The notes: generated from the sequence alone by a model not told the origin. A stretch of 64,000 nucleotides of DNA from Smallanthus sonchifolius (GCA_023525975.1 CM042039.1:16212501-16276500); one strand, 5' to 3'. Counted from the first letter of the stretch, positions 35,294 through 46,608 are shown. A program made the numbers and translations.

Positions 35294-35466
35294 TAAAATA
35301 CAGGTCAGTAAAAAAGGAACGGAGGAAAAAAATAAAATGACAATAAAATAATATAGTTCATCAAATATTTAAACACAATATAAAAATAGCTCGATTACAA
35401 TTGTCCTTTATGTGTTTTCATCTTTTGCAAACGCTCGATTACATCTTCATTAGTAACATTCAGAAG
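35294..35466 (-). other. hAT 3' untranslated region
   Basis: AT-rich DNA between the transposase stop and the Gypsy insertion. Nothing else seen. Confidence 0.5.
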
Positions 35467-37645
35467 TTAATCTACTTCTACCGCACAAATTACGCAAGTG
35501 TTCAAGAAATCATCACCAATACGATTGCCCAAACTTGACTTTACATGTTTCGTCACTAAAAAACTTCTCTCAACAGATGCGGTTGCAACAGGCAAAAGCA
35601 ATTTTAGATTTAATAGTCGATAAACCAAAGGATAAGATAGAGGTTTCCTTGTCTCCACCATCAATTTAGCAAGGTCGTCGATACCATTCAAGTTAGCAAA
35701 ATTTGTGTCTTTTAGAATACCATGATGATACAAGGGAAGTTGATGCTCAATCCTATTCTTTTCTCCATCATCAAAATCATATGGATAGAACTCACTCAAC
35801 CGAAGTAACTTTAATGTGTCGAATTGATAGAAAAAGTCCCGCGGACTCAAAGCCGCCATATTTTTAAGTAATTCCATGTTAGCCTCACTAAAATGATCAC
35901 CAAATTCTTGAAGCAAAATATCTAAAATAACGTTAAAGCAGTCAAACTTAAAATGATGTTGATTGGTGATTTTGTTCCTTTGTTTTCGAGATCTTGAGTG
36001 AGCATAATCTTCTGTCATGCTTACCATTTGAATATCATGCTTTCTACAAAAAGTAGATATTTTTCTAAAATTTGATCAAATCCAGATTCTCTAAAATTTT
36101 GCAAGACTACTTTGGTTGATTCCACCAAAGAAACTGCTTCTAATATCTCTTGATCTCTCTTTTGAAGTCCTCTTGATAAACAATCCACGAGGCCTAAAAT
36201 GTGCAACATCAAATGCACATAAAACACAAATTCAAATGATTCGAAGTATTCCAAAATAACATTAGTTTAACTTCTGCTAGAATCATTAGTGCATTCGTTT
36301 ACAATATATTCAAGCAAATTAACAATGGATGGAAACAAATCAACCAAACGCATTAGTGTTTTGTAGTGAGAATTCCACCATGTATAACTTGGCTGAGTAA
36401 GAGAACGCTCTTGATTTAACCCACTTCCAGTTATAATTAACCCACAGTTAATTTCTTTTGCTATTCTTTCTTTCTCGGTTTCTCAAAGAATATCATTTCT
36501 TTTACAAGAAGCACAAACCAAATTCATCAAAGTGGTTACCTTCTCAAAAAAACTCGCAACACCTAATTGTTTTCTTGCAATCGCCACAACCACTAACTGA
36601 AGCTGGTGAGCAAAACATTGCACATAATACATCGATTTGTTTTCTTCTAAATTTTTTGCCTTCAACACATTAAACTCACCACGCATGTTGCTTGCTCCAT
36701 CACAACCTTGACCTCTTAACCGGTTCAAACTCAAGTTATGTTTTGCAAAAAAGTGTCAATAGAAGACTTCAAAACTAAAGAAGATCTTTCCATCACATGT
36801 ACAATTCCTACAAACCTCTCATTAATAACTCCATGTGTATCAACATATCTCAAAACAATAGCCATTTGTTCCTTCTTAGATACATCACTAGACTCATCAA
36901 TTAATAATGTGAACACATCATCACCAATTTCATCAAATATATGTTTAAGAAATTCTTCTTCTTAACAATGAGCAACATCCTTTTGAGTACTTGGAGACAA
37001 ATATTTGTTTTTTCCCCGGAGATTTTGGTAACTCTTTTAATTCCTCATTTTGACTTATGATCAAATCCATTAATTCCAAAAAATACCTTTAAAACTAGAA
37101 GTTTCAATCTCATCATGACCTCGAAATGGTAATGCACATTTCAAACAAAACCTAAAAGCTTCAATCGTAGGAGTCAACCCAATTCGATTTTCTTTCCTTA
37201 TAATGTCATCTTGTTTATCAAAGGCAACAACAATAGACTTTGCTTGATTTACTAGATCTTCACATTGTTTAAGGGCTTTATTATGAAAATTATTAACTGA
37301 ACCAACATGTTTATCAAATCTTGGTTCTTTCCAATTGGTATAGCCTGCTGTCATAAATGCTTCCCGCCCACCTCTATTCGCCATCCCAATCCCAACATAG
37401 TCTCTACATAAATAACAACATAAACAATATGCTTTGTCTTCTTTTATACTATACTCTAACCAACGACCATGATCATCAAACCAAGTCTCGTGGAAACGTC
37501 GGTTACTATCTCCTATCTTTCTTTGTGAAAATTTATGTCCACATGGTTGGCATGGTCCTTTTAACCAATATTTTCTCCGTATGCCATCTCTTTGATTTGG
37601 ATGGTAATCTAAATTTCTTATCCTATCGCCAGGATCCCATGGAAG
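35467..37645 (-). pseudogene. hAT transposase, ZMYM1-like, main part
   Basis: Read from 37645 downward. A TTF-type zinc-finger region (LPWDPGDRIRN, GPCQPCGHKF, WLEYSIKEDKAYCLCCYL), then MANRGGREAFMTAGYTNWKE (37384), a DUF4371-like segment (CEDLVNQAKSIVVAFDKQDD) and the RNase H-like core with FTLLIDESSDVSKKEQMAIV (36916), whose first D is a likely catalytic residue. Next come LRGQGCDGASNMRGEFNVLK (36730) and finally the hAT dimerisation domain LKLLLPVATASVERSFLVTK near 35560, ending about 35467. Frames change at about 36990, 36735, 36480 and 36025, with extra stops, so it is dead. The N-terminus continues across Copia B at 51244. Confidence 0.85.
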
Positions 37646-37650
37646 ATTAT

Positions 37651-38179
37651 TGTTGAAACACTTTCCTGTAACAACACTCTGGATAGAGTCTTAGTTTGTA
37701 TTTTCATGTCTGTAATTGTCTTTGTATGTAAGAGTCTTTATGTATTAGTTTATCAAGTTGTATTTACTTTTACATATTGAATGTTGCATTTTTTACTAAG
37801 TGTTTTGCGCACTTACATGTGCGCAGGAGAAAGCTCCTGCGTACTTAGCAAGTACGCAAGAATACCTTTGCGTACTTGTTAAGTACGCAAGAGTATTTTG
37901 CCCTGCGCACTTGCTAAGTGCGCAGGCATCAGGTCAGGTATAAGTAGGATAGGTTGATAGAAGTTAAGTACGCAGGCATTATAGCAAATACGCAGATTGT
38001 AAATTCAGTGCTTCTCTCTGTAACCTTCAAATGTTTATAATACAAAGAATGTTTAAAGTGATTCTCTTGTTGGTTTACTTTGTTTAGTTTGACTCTCCAC
38101 CTAGTCACGGACATTCCTCACCGGTTCGCCTAGTAGACCCACTTGCATGTGACGATCCGCCACACCCGAGGGACCTACA
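37651..38179 (+). repeat. element B 5' LTR (529 bp)
   Basis: Starts TGTTGAAACAC and ends GAGGGACCTACA. Palindromes with GCGTACTT/AAGTACGC arms run from 37809 to 37925. The last, GCGCACTTGCTAAGTGCGC, ends 14 bp before a TATA-like TATAAGTA (37939-37946). Confidence 0.95.
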
Positions 38180-38181
38180 AG

Positions 38182-38193
38182 TGGTATCAGAGC
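38182..38193 (+). promoter_or_regulatory. primer binding site of element B
   Basis: TGGTATCAGAGC, two bases after the 5' LTR, complementary to initiator tRNA-Met. Confidence 0.95.
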
Positions 38194-38733
38194 ACTTGCT
38201 CCTGATTTCGAGTGTTGTGAGTGAGTTTGGAAAGTTTTTACATGCAAAAAGAGGTATTTTTGTTGATTTTTGTGATAAAATAGGGGTAGCTCTTGAGCAC
38301 TATTTTAGAAGCAAAAATCACTCAAAAACTGATTTTTGTTGTGTATTTGAGTGTTTTGAGCATCAAAGGTTGGTTAGAAACAAGTTTCTGACCCTTTGGC
38401 TCATTTGCATTGATCATCAGACCAATTTTTACCATCTCCGGCGAGTTTCAGGTGACCGGAAAAGTTTGGTGAAAGTTGCTGAAAAGGTGTCCTGCATACT
38501 TACCATTTCTGGAAAAAAGTACAGTTTGTGGTACTTACTAAATACGCAAGGCTTATCTCCTGCGTACTTATAAGTGCGCAAGACTGAACTTGTGCAAACT
38601 TAAGTTATATTCTGTGTACTTACATTTACTCCTGCGTACTTACAAGTACGCAAGACCATTTCTCAAGTGCGCAAGGCCAAAGTCAAGTGCGCAACTGTGT
38701 CTGATTTTTCTGAAAGTTGACTAAGTGTTCACT
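38194..38733 (+). other. element B leader
   Basis: Noncoding leader between primer site and gag. Palindromes and half-sites (for example GCGTACTTACAAGTACGC, about 38634-38652) cluster at 38525-38690, as in element T's leader. An ORF at 38181-38573 is not conserved and is not called. Confidence 0.7.
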
Positions 38734-40152
38734 ATGTCGAATCTTCAGAATTTGGGAAACATGTTAAACTATGATAATGAGATCGGTACACCACAGAAAC
38801 CGCCAAAGTTGCTAAACGTAAATGATTATTCTAATTGGAAAGCACGTTTCGAGCACTACATTTCTTATACCGACTCATCGCTATGGATACCAATCCTTAA
38901 GGGATATAAGCATCCCACACACATCTATCTTGATGATGAATTGCCCAAGCCTATTTCTAAACTCGATGAGGAAGAAAAGAAAGCATATGATCGAGAGAAG
39001 AAGGCACTTGGTTCGATCATTATGGCATTAACTCGGGAATTGTTCCACAGTTTTCGAGGGTATGACAATTCTAAGGATCTCTGGAAAGCTTTACAGAAGA
39101 GATTCGAAGGAAATAGTGACATCAAGAAGAGTAAGCGGGATCTTCTCAGGAAGCAGTATGAGTGCTTCAGATTTTTTGAGAATGAATCTCTAGATGACCT
39201 CATCTCTAGGTTCTATCATTTACAGACTAAGTTGAAGGCTTTTGACCTCAAGTATCTAGCTGAAGAGATGGTGGAAAAGTTTTTGGATTCTTTACCACCC
39301 AAATTTGAGATGTACACAACCCTGATGAGGGAAAATACTAAATTCTATGAGCTGACAGTTGAAGAGGCAATAGGAAAGGTTCAAGCTCATGACATGAACC
39401 TAAGAAGAAAGGAGAGCTCTGGAAGACCCCAGATACAAGACCCTTCTATGTATCATGGGACGACTTCTACATCCAAGTCATCTGGCTCTGGAATTGCCCT
39501 CTTCACTGGAAATCCTACTGAAGAAGACCACTCAACTGGGTGTGGTGGTCATGCTTGTGATGCTTTAGGATTAGGGTTGGGGTCTCATCATCAAAATACC
39601 TCAAGAAATCCTCCTGCTACGTCTTCAGCTAACAACTCTGCTATAGCTAGAATAGCTGAAGATCATGTAGCATTATTCTCATCTTGTATGCTTGCATATG
39701 AAAATTTCATAGGTGGCAAGCTTACTGATCCAAAGACGATTGAAGAAGATTTTAATCAAGTGGATCCTGAGGACATGGAGGACATGGATATTCAATGGAA
39801 TATGGCCATGCTTTTGAGGAGAGCCAAGCGTTTCCTGAACAGAACAGGAAGAAAGTTTATTGGCGGGCATCCTAATGCCAAGGTCGGGTTTGACAAATCT
39901 AAGGCCAAATGTTACAAGTGTCTGAACTATGGACACTTTGCTCGTGAGGGTCAGAAAGACAGAGCACCTGCCTCTGGTTTCACCCGACCCAGCCAAGGAA
40001 ATAGCCATGGCCACAATAATCCAAACCACCACAATCAAAGCCAAAGTGGAACGTCTAATGCACTGGTAGCCCAACAGGACGACAGCTTTGATTGGGGCGT
40101 TCATCTTAAGGATGCCATCATCGCACAAACACAGGTTGGTCTCATGGCATAG
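38734..40152 (+). CDS. gag: element B Gag, N-terminal and capsid part
   Basis: Start at ATG 38734 (MSNLQNLGNML); the frame is open 9 bases further up but without an ATG. A UBN2/Copia-type gag domain covers about residues 30-220 (NDYSNWKARFEHYI, RKQYECFRFFENESLDDLIS, LPPKFEMYTTLMRE). Near residue 393 a zinc knuckle reads CYKCLNYGHFAREG: the fourth ligand is glycine (39949-39951), so this knuckle cannot bind zinc normally. TAG at 40150 ends the frame, but the same frame continues open to 40431, so the stop is probably a mutation or a readthrough site. The protein would form the cytoplasmic virus-like particle. Confidence 0.85.
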   Translation: MSNLQNLGNMLNYDNEIGTPQKPPKLLNVNDYSNWKARFEHYISYTDSSLWIPILKGYKHPTHIYLDDELPKPISKLDEEEKKAYDREKKALGSIIMALTRELFHSFRGYDNSKDLWKALQKRFEGNSDIKKSKRDLLRKQYECFRFFENESLDDLISRFYHLQTKLKAFDLKYLAEEMVEKFLDSLPPKFEMYTTLMRENTKFYELTVEEAIGKVQAHDMNLRRKESSGRPQIQDPSMYHGTTSTSKSSGSGIALFTGNPTEEDHSTGCGGHACDALGLGLGSHHQNTSRNPPATSSANNSAIARIAEDHVALFSSCMLAYENFIGGKLTDPKTIEEDFNQVDPEDMEDMDIQWNMAMLLRRAKRFLNRTGRKFIGGHPNAKVGFDKSKAKCYKCLNYGHFAREGQKDRAPASGFTRPSQGNSHGHNNPNHHNQSQSGTSNALVAQQDDSFDWGVHLKDAIIAQTQVGLMA

Positions 40153-41848
40153 ATCATGGAAATGATGGAAGCAGAGAGAAGGGAAGCTTCTATGGCTGAC
40201 CTAAAAGAGTCTACTACTGCTGCTACAGAGGAAGAGGAGGAAGCTGAAGGAAAGGAAGCTTCTGTAGCTGAGAAAGAGGAATCGACTACTGCTGTTGCTC
40301 TCATGGCCATTGGAGAAGCAACAAGTTCATCTCATGAGGTAGACTCTAATCCCTTTTCTGTTGTGTCATGTTCTAAGTGTTTAGGGCTAAAACATGAAAA
40401 TCTAAGCTCCAAGACAAAATCGAACCCCTAAGTATGGCAGCTCTAAACTATAAAGAAAACGAAAAACGTTTTAAAGAGTCTATTGAAACATTGAAAAAGG
40501 AAAAACGTGAGTATTCTTTAAAAATGAGCGATCAACAGCTTCACTTGGATATTGCTTATAAGGGATTAGAAAAACGGAACATTGAAATCAACAAACTGCA
40601 AAATGAGATCTTGCAGTTAAAATGCACTAATGAGAAATTGAAGAACTCTCGCTTTGTGGTGGAACACTACGAGTCTGTGGTGAGACAACTGAATGGGTTA
40701 GGTTTGGGTACTAATGCCATTCCTCCACCAGTGAGCGGGAAGTTTGGCAATAGCTTAATAGACATTGATCTCACTTGTCTAGATGAGTCCTCTGATAAGG
40801 ATGATTCCCCTAAAAAGGATGAATCCTCAAGTAAGGCTAACTCCACATCTAGTGAGGAGTTTGTTACTGCTTCTGAAGACGGGTCGGTTAACTCTTGCCC
40901 TGAAGGAGTAGTATCTGAGGAGTTGTTGACTGAACAAAAGGTAAAGAAAAACGTTATCACTAATAGTGATAACTGCATTTTAACTGAACCCGACATCATT
41001 GAAACAAATGATAAACTAAAGGTAATGCTTTACGGGGGGTATAAAAGTCTTAACCAGGTAAAGAAAGAGGCTTTTTCAGCTCACTATGGGCTTGGGTATA
41101 AAGAAAATTTGGAAAAATATTATACTCCCAAAAACCAAACTGGTAAGGTTCAGACTAATGTTCATAAACCAACTCCTCCTTCTCATAATGCTGAGTTATC
41201 TAAGGCCAGATCTAATGAGCCTTACAAGAGAACTTATGTAGATAAGAGGAACTGTTTTCACTGTGGCTTGGTTGGTCATATTTTTGTGAACTGTCCTTCT
41301 AAGAACCAAGGGAAACGGCCTGTTGTTTCACAACCAGCTGTTATCCCCAGGTCGCCACCAGTGAAACCATCTCCCAAACATCCAAAGCAAAATATGGTGA
41401 AACCACTAGTCAAACCGATGGTAAAGCCTAAGATCAGTTCTGAAGCTAAACCATCTGTTCCATGAAAGGTAACGCAACCTACTGTACCTCGTGTATCTAC
41501 CTCTGGTAGTACACGTACTGGTGAGAAACCTGTGGCAAGACTCTCTAAGCCACAGAGGAGGAGACGGAACAAGAGGATGAGAAAGCTTGAACAGCTGACT
41601 ACAGTTCAATCAGGTGAAGCTTCCACAAGTTACCTGTTGTTGTTGAGCCAAAGTCTCCTGTTCAGGTTAAGAAACAGAAGAGATCCTGGACTGCCAAATC
41701 CAAAACTTCTCAATCTCCTAGTTCTATTTCTTCTAAAGATTCATCAATTTTGAACAGTCATCATGACTGTGAGTTAAAGGTAGTAGTTTATTTTGAAAAG
41801 GATGGACGACCCAAGACCACAATGGCTTGGGTCTCCAAAACTAACTAA
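40153..41848 (+). pseudogene. gag: element B Gag, C-terminal part with second zinc knuckle
   Basis: After TAG 40150: a glutamate-rich segment (EEEEEAEGKEASVAEKEE), a frame change near 40432, and a coiled-coil-like region (EKRFKESIETLKKEKREYSL). An S/E-rich linker and zinc knuckle CFHCGLVGHIFVNC (41253-41294, all ligands present) follow. Then come proline/lysine repeats, TGA 41463 and the basic patch KPQRRRRNKRMRKLEQL (about 41545-41600). A frame change lies near 41625, and the tail ...RPKTTMAWVSKTN ends at TAA 41846-41848. Having two zinc knuckles is unusual for Copia gag. The tail is almost identical to A's, which shows it is translated and selected. Confidence 0.7.
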
Positions 41849-41868
41849 TTCTTTTGTAACTCGTGCAG
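41469..41868 (+). other. candidate optional intron at the gag-pol junction (element B)
   Basis: Donor AAG|GTAACG at 41468/41469. Branch-like ACTAACTAAT (41840-41849), pyrimidine tract and CGTGCAG|GGA acceptor end at 41868. Both ends are at codon phase 0 and the length is 400 nt against 404 nt in A. Gag TAA to pol frame offset is also identical in A and B (17 nt from the TAA to the codon that overlaps GTGCAG). Confidence 0.35.
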
Positions 41869-44868
41869 GGACGTCCGAAGGGTACTATCTCTAACCGCTG
41901 GTATGTAGATAGTGGATGTTCTAGGCACATGACAGGAAACATGGCCCTGCTTCAAGACGTTAAACCATTCAGAGGCGGCTATGTGGCCTTTGCCGGAGAA
42001 AAAGGCGGCAGTATCACGTGTCAAGGCGTGGTTTCGAACGGTTGTGTCAGCTTTGAAAATGTCAACTTCTGCGAGCAGCTGAAGCATAACCTATTGAGTG
42101 TCTCCCAAATGTGTGATAAGGAGTACTCAGTGATGTTTGACAAGTCAGAATGCTTGATTCTCAAACCCGGTTATGAAGTTCCGGAAGATTGGATCCTGAT
42201 GAGAGCGCCAAGAACAAACGAGACCTATCAGATCGATATGAGCGTGGCAACAACCACCTCATCAGTTGCTACTTGTTTGCTTACCAAAGCGACAGAGCTC
42301 GACTCCATCTTGTGGCATAGGAAACTCGGACAGATTTCGTATCGTAAAATGAATCATCTTGTCCGAAACGGTTTGGTAACCGGTGTTCCTAAGCTGAGAT
42401 TTACCGTTGCAGATGACTGTATGCCTTGTAAAAAGGGCAAACAGCAACGGAATTCTCACAAGCCCAAGCTCCAAAACTCTATTGATACCCCATTGGACCT
42501 ACTATTACACATGGATCTGTTTGGCCCCATAAGTGTCTGGAGTATTGGAGGTAAGTCATTCTGTCTAGTTGTAACTGATGATTTCTCACGTTTTTCTTGG
42601 GTGCATTTCTTAGGTACTAAAGACGAGACTGCTGATATTCTTCAATATTTGATCCTAAGCTTGGAATCACTTTGCAAGCTGAAAGTTAGAAGAATTAGGA
42701 GTGACAACGGAACTGAGTTCAAGAATAATTTGATGGAGCTTTTCTGTCTCAAGAAAGGAATCCGTCACGAATTCAGCGCGCCGTACACTCCTCAACAGAA
42801 TGGAGTTGTTGAACGGAAGAACAAAACACTGATCGAGACTGCAAGGACTATGCTGTCGGATGCAAAGCTTCCTGTCACTTTCTGGGCAGAAGCCATTAGT
42901 ACAGCTTGTCATGTCTTAAACAGAGTTCTGGTTGTGAAGAGGCACAACAAGACTTGTTACGAGTTGATCAACAATCGACTTCCCAATCTTGATTACCTAG
43001 TTCCTTTTGGTAATCCTTGTTCCTTGTTGCTACAGTACAAAGACCGCCAGTCTAAGTTTCATGCAAAAGCAGTGGAAGGCATCTTCTTAGGATACGTTAC
43101 CAACTCGCCTTGCAAGAGAGTGTACAACATAGGAACTCGTATTGTCGAGGAATGGTTTGAAGTGGATTGTAGTAAACACATCATTGCACCCGAACTAACA
43201 GGTCCAACTTGGGGTTTTGATTATGATGCGCTATTCAAGTCATTCAATCTTCCTGATATATCTGCAGATGACGCCGCAAATGTTTATGAATTATTGGGTG
43301 GCGGCGATGACTCCAGTTTCTCTACTCGTGCTACTATACTGATTGTAACTCCTGATTCCAATGCTGTATCTGGAACTCATGACAATGATAACAGTGAAGA
43401 TGTTCATATTGTTGGAGATGACGCTCAATCCAATCCTAACACAACTGTAGGAAATGAAGCTCCAGCTGATCCAATTAACATTGAATCTTCTTCCTCTGGA
43501 ACACAGGAAATGGGGGAGTTAAGCATGAATCTTGATCCAGAAATTCAGGAACCGATTGTACCAGAGACGAGAGTGCATAGGAATCATCCATACGATAACA
43601 TTATTGGTGATCCTTATGCCTGCGTTCAGACTCGTCATCGAATCATCACTGAGAACACCAGTCTTTACACAAAGATACTTGACACTGGTGTCATGGAAAC
43701 ATGTCTGCATGCTGCATTCGTGTCCCAATTAGAGCCGAAGAATGTGAAGGAGGCTCTCACTGACAACTGCTGGATTGAGGCGATGCAAAATGAATTGTCT
43801 CAATTCCAAAAGTTGCACGTGTGGGATTTGGTTGACTTACCAAAGGGATTTCAGCCAATTGGAACCAGATGGGTGTTCAAGTGCAAGATAGATGATCGTC
43901 ATGTTGTTGTGAAGAACAAAGCAAGATTGGTTGTTCAAGGTTTTTATCAGCAAGAGGGCTTGGATTACTCGGAAGTATATGCCCCAGTTGCTAGAATTGA
44001 AGCCATTCGACTGTTCTTGGCTTATGCCACATATGTCGGCTTCAAGGTCTATCAACTTGATGTGAAGAGTGCTTTCCTTTATGGTAAAGTTCATGAAGAG
44101 GTCTATGTCACTCAACCTCCTGGTTTTGAAGATCCGTATAATATCAATAAAGTGTATAAGCTCGACAAAGCACTTTATGGTCTTCATCAAGCACAGCGGG
44201 CATGGTATGAGACATTATCTAAGCATTTACTGTCTAATGGTTTCGACCGTGTACAGATTGACTCGACTCTCTTCATTAGGAAAGCAAGAGGTGACATTCT
44301 TCTTGTACAAGTATATGTCGACGACATCATTTTTGGGTCTACCAATGAAGGGATGTGTAGGGAATTCGAGCAGGTGATGAAGTCCAAATTTGAAATGAGT
44401 AATATGGGTGAATTGTCGTTCTTTCTGGGCTTGCAAGTCAGTCAAAGAGAGGATGGCATTTATCTACATCAAACTAAGTATGTGCAGGACATCTTGTCAA
44501 AATACAAGATGAATGATAGCAGTACTTATGGCACACCTATCCCAGTCAATCATAGTCTGCATCCTGACAAAGATGGAAAGGATGTAGACAACAGATTGTA
44601 CCGTGGGATGATCGGATCACTTATGTATCTCACAGCTTCAAGACCCGATATAATGTTTGCTGTGTGCTTGTGCTCAAGGTTTCAGTCTCAACCGAAGGAG
44701 TCACACATGATAGCCGTGAAGAGAATTTTCAGATACCTGAAAGGGAAACCCCGATTAGGTCTTTGGTACTCTAAGCAGCAGTCATTCGACTTCAAAGCTA
44801 CACTGATTCAGATTATGGCGGTTGTAACCTTGACAGAAAGTCAACCTCTGGTGGATGTCAATTCTTAG
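41863..44868 (+). CDS. pol: element B Pol: protease, integrase, reverse transcriptase
   Basis: Open frame of 1001 codons. No ATG at its start, so expression must come by splicing, frameshift or processing. Protease YVDSGCSRHM is at residues 14-23. The GAG_pre-integrase/zinc segment (LWHRKLGQISYRKMNHL... CMPCKKGK) covers about 145-195. The integrase core covers about 210-380 with D (LHMDLFGP), D (SDNGTEF) and E (NGVVERKN). A serine/acid-rich linker covers about 470-580. RT (RVT_2 type) covers about 640-880 with LVVQGFYQQEGLDYSEVYAP, DVKSAFLYGKVHEEVY and the catalytic VYVDDIIFGS. RNase H starts with LYRGMIGSLMYLTASRPDI. One base is lost or gained near 44800 (DFKA/TLIQ), which ends the frame early. 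Complete otherwise. Confidence 0.92.
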   Translation: MQGRPKGTISNRWYVDSGCSRHMTGNMALLQDVKPFRGGYVAFAGEKGGSITCQGVVSNGCVSFENVNFCEQLKHNLLSVSQMCDKEYSVMFDKSECLILKPGYEVPEDWILMRAPRTNETYQIDMSVATTTSSVATCLLTKATELDSILWHRKLGQISYRKMNHLVRNGLVTGVPKLRFTVADDCMPCKKGKQQRNSHKPKLQNSIDTPLDLLLHMDLFGPISVWSIGGKSFCLVVTDDFSRFSWVHFLGTKDETADILQYLILSLESLCKLKVRRIRSDNGTEFKNNLMELFCLKKGIRHEFSAPYTPQQNGVVERKNKTLIETARTMLSDAKLPVTFWAEAISTACHVLNRVLVVKRHNKTCYELINNRLPNLDYLVPFGNPCSLLLQYKDRQSKFHAKAVEGIFLGYVTNSPCKRVYNIGTRIVEEWFEVDCSKHIIAPELTGPTWGFDYDALFKSFNLPDISADDAANVYELLGGGDDSSFSTRATILIVTPDSNAVSGTHDNDNSEDVHIVGDDAQSNPNTTVGNEAPADPINIESSSSGTQEMGELSMNLDPEIQEPIVPETRVHRNHPYDNIIGDPYACVQTRHRIITENTSLYTKILDTGVMETCLHAAFVSQLEPKNVKEALTDNCWIEAMQNELSQFQKLHVWDLVDLPKGFQPIGTRWVFKCKIDDRHVVVKNKARLVVQGFYQQEGLDYSEVYAPVARIEAIRLFLAYATYVGFKVYQLDVKSAFLYGKVHEEVYVTQPPGFEDPYNINKVYKLDKALYGLHQAQRAWYETLSKHLLSNGFDRVQIDSTLFIRKARGDILLVQVYVDDIIFGSTNEGMCREFEQVMKSKFEMSNMGELSFFLGLQVSQREDGIYLHQTKYVQDILSKYKMNDSSTYGTPIPVNHSLHPDKDGKDVDNRLYRGMIGSLMYLTASRPDIMFAVCLCSRFQSQPKESHMIAVKRIFRYLKGKPRLGLWYSKQQSFDFKATLIQIMAVVTLTESQPLVDVNS

Positions 44869-45256
44869 GAGACAGACTGGTCTCCTGGCAGTGTAAGAAG
44901 CAGCAACGGTTTCTGTCTCAACTTGTGAGGCAGAATACATTGCTGCAGCGAGCGGTTGTTCTCAGATACTGTGGATTCAGCAGCAGTTGAGAGACTACGA
45001 CTTAAACTTCACTGGAACTCCTCTATTCATTGACAACAATGCCACGATGTCCATCACAAATAACCCAGTGAAACATTCCAAAACTAAACATATAGAGTTT
45101 CGCCATCACTTCATCCGTGATTGTGCTGAAAAGCATTTAATTGAACTTGTAAAAGTTCACACGAATGACAATCTTGCTGACCTTTTCACAAAGGCATTTG
45201 ATCGATCCCATTTTGAGCATCTTGTCAACTTGATAGGAATGTTCAATCCTGAGTGA
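44869..45256 (+). pseudogene. pol: element B RNase H C-terminal part (frameshifted)
   Basis: Continues RNase H in other frames: DRKSTSGGCQFLGDRLVSWQ, a second indel near 44903, then CEAEYIAAAS and from 44987 an open frame (LNFTGTPLFIDNNATMSITN ... NLADLFTKAFDRSHFEHLV) to TGA at 45254-45256. Matches A's end closely. Confidence 0.85.
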
Positions 45257-46608
45257 AAAATTAATTTTTCTTAATTCAATTCAATTCATGGAAGTTAAAC
45301 TTTATTTCTTTTTAAATTTTCTGTATAGTTCTTTTAAGTTTCAAAATGTTTTACAAAAAAAATAAAAATAAAATAAAAATGGAGAAAATTTCAAAGTTAA
45401 CTTGAGAAAAGAGGAAATGATAGTACATCAGAAATGATCTAAACGTCACAGACTGCTCATATGGGAAATGATTGCGTCATGCTTACTTTATTGTTTATGT
45501 TACTGTGTTTCTAATCTGCTTATTTACAAGTAATTTAAATTGCCAGTAGGCTGTATGCGTCTTTGAATCACTAGTAGTGTGGAAACTAAATCTAAATTAC
45601 AACTGTGATTTGAACCCATGTTTGCAAGTTTGTGTGCGTAAAAGAATAGAAAAGATCATTATTAGATATAGGATGTTAGATTTTGGCAATGATTTTCTTT
45701 TGAGGTCAGTTTCGGGTTATGTCGTTAGCACAATTAATGCGGTTCATCTCACTGCCCATACTCACAAGTATGCAAGGAGAGATTGAATCAAGACATGTCT
45801 CTACATTAACCGTTGAGCATGTATTCACCCTTGAATCATTCCTGATTCATTGAAATCAAATCCAGATAAAAGTTGGATCCCCTTACCTTATTCAATCACC
45901 ATATATATTATCCTGAATCATCATTCCATTATTCAATGTAGAAAATCATATGAAACTACGACAACTGAATCACTCGATTCTGAATCTTATGATTCCTGAT
46001 AATCCTTATGGATTCTGTTGATTTTTCCTGTGCTACTAGATGTAACTTCATTCTGAAAATTTAGAAAATCATTGGGAAAATATTAGATGCCTTGAGATAG
46101 GGCAAGTTAGAATAGCATATCAGTGGGGTACACGTTGTATATCTTATAAAAATACCTTAATACACAAGAATGTGATACAAAGATGCTTATAGTTTCAAAT
46201 CTTATAATATTGTCAACTTGAATTACTTGTCTATATGCTTATTACGTATGAATAAATAGTAATCCATGACATGATCCCATATTCTTTGTTGTTTATTTTG
46301 TATCGTTTTTGCTAAAAGATAGTCTGATATGATCCTCTGCTCGTGTCTTTGATCAAAAATAGTTTGTGTGAATACTTGTATATTTCTTTGAGAAAAGATT
46401 AAAAATATTTTAAGTTTATCCATAGTTCAACTTTATTCAGAAAAGCCAAAAATATTTGTGTTTAACCTTCATGAATTGTATTTGAAACCTCGTGATTGAA
46501 CATTTTTATCTTGTTCGTTATTTGACTTAAAATCTTCATAATTTGAGTTGAAAGTGTGCGCACATAAGGGTCTATGCGTACTTGATAAGTGCCCATGAGG
46601 TAAACCCT

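Noticed and set aside
38181..38573. 130-codon ORF directly after the primer site of B
   Set aside because: Leader sequence with no conserved protein features.
37800..38660. Regular short palindromes resembling a CRISPR array
   Set aside because: Units lack constant-length unique spacers, lie in plant LTR and leader DNA, and no cas genes exist. They are promoter or leader palindromes.
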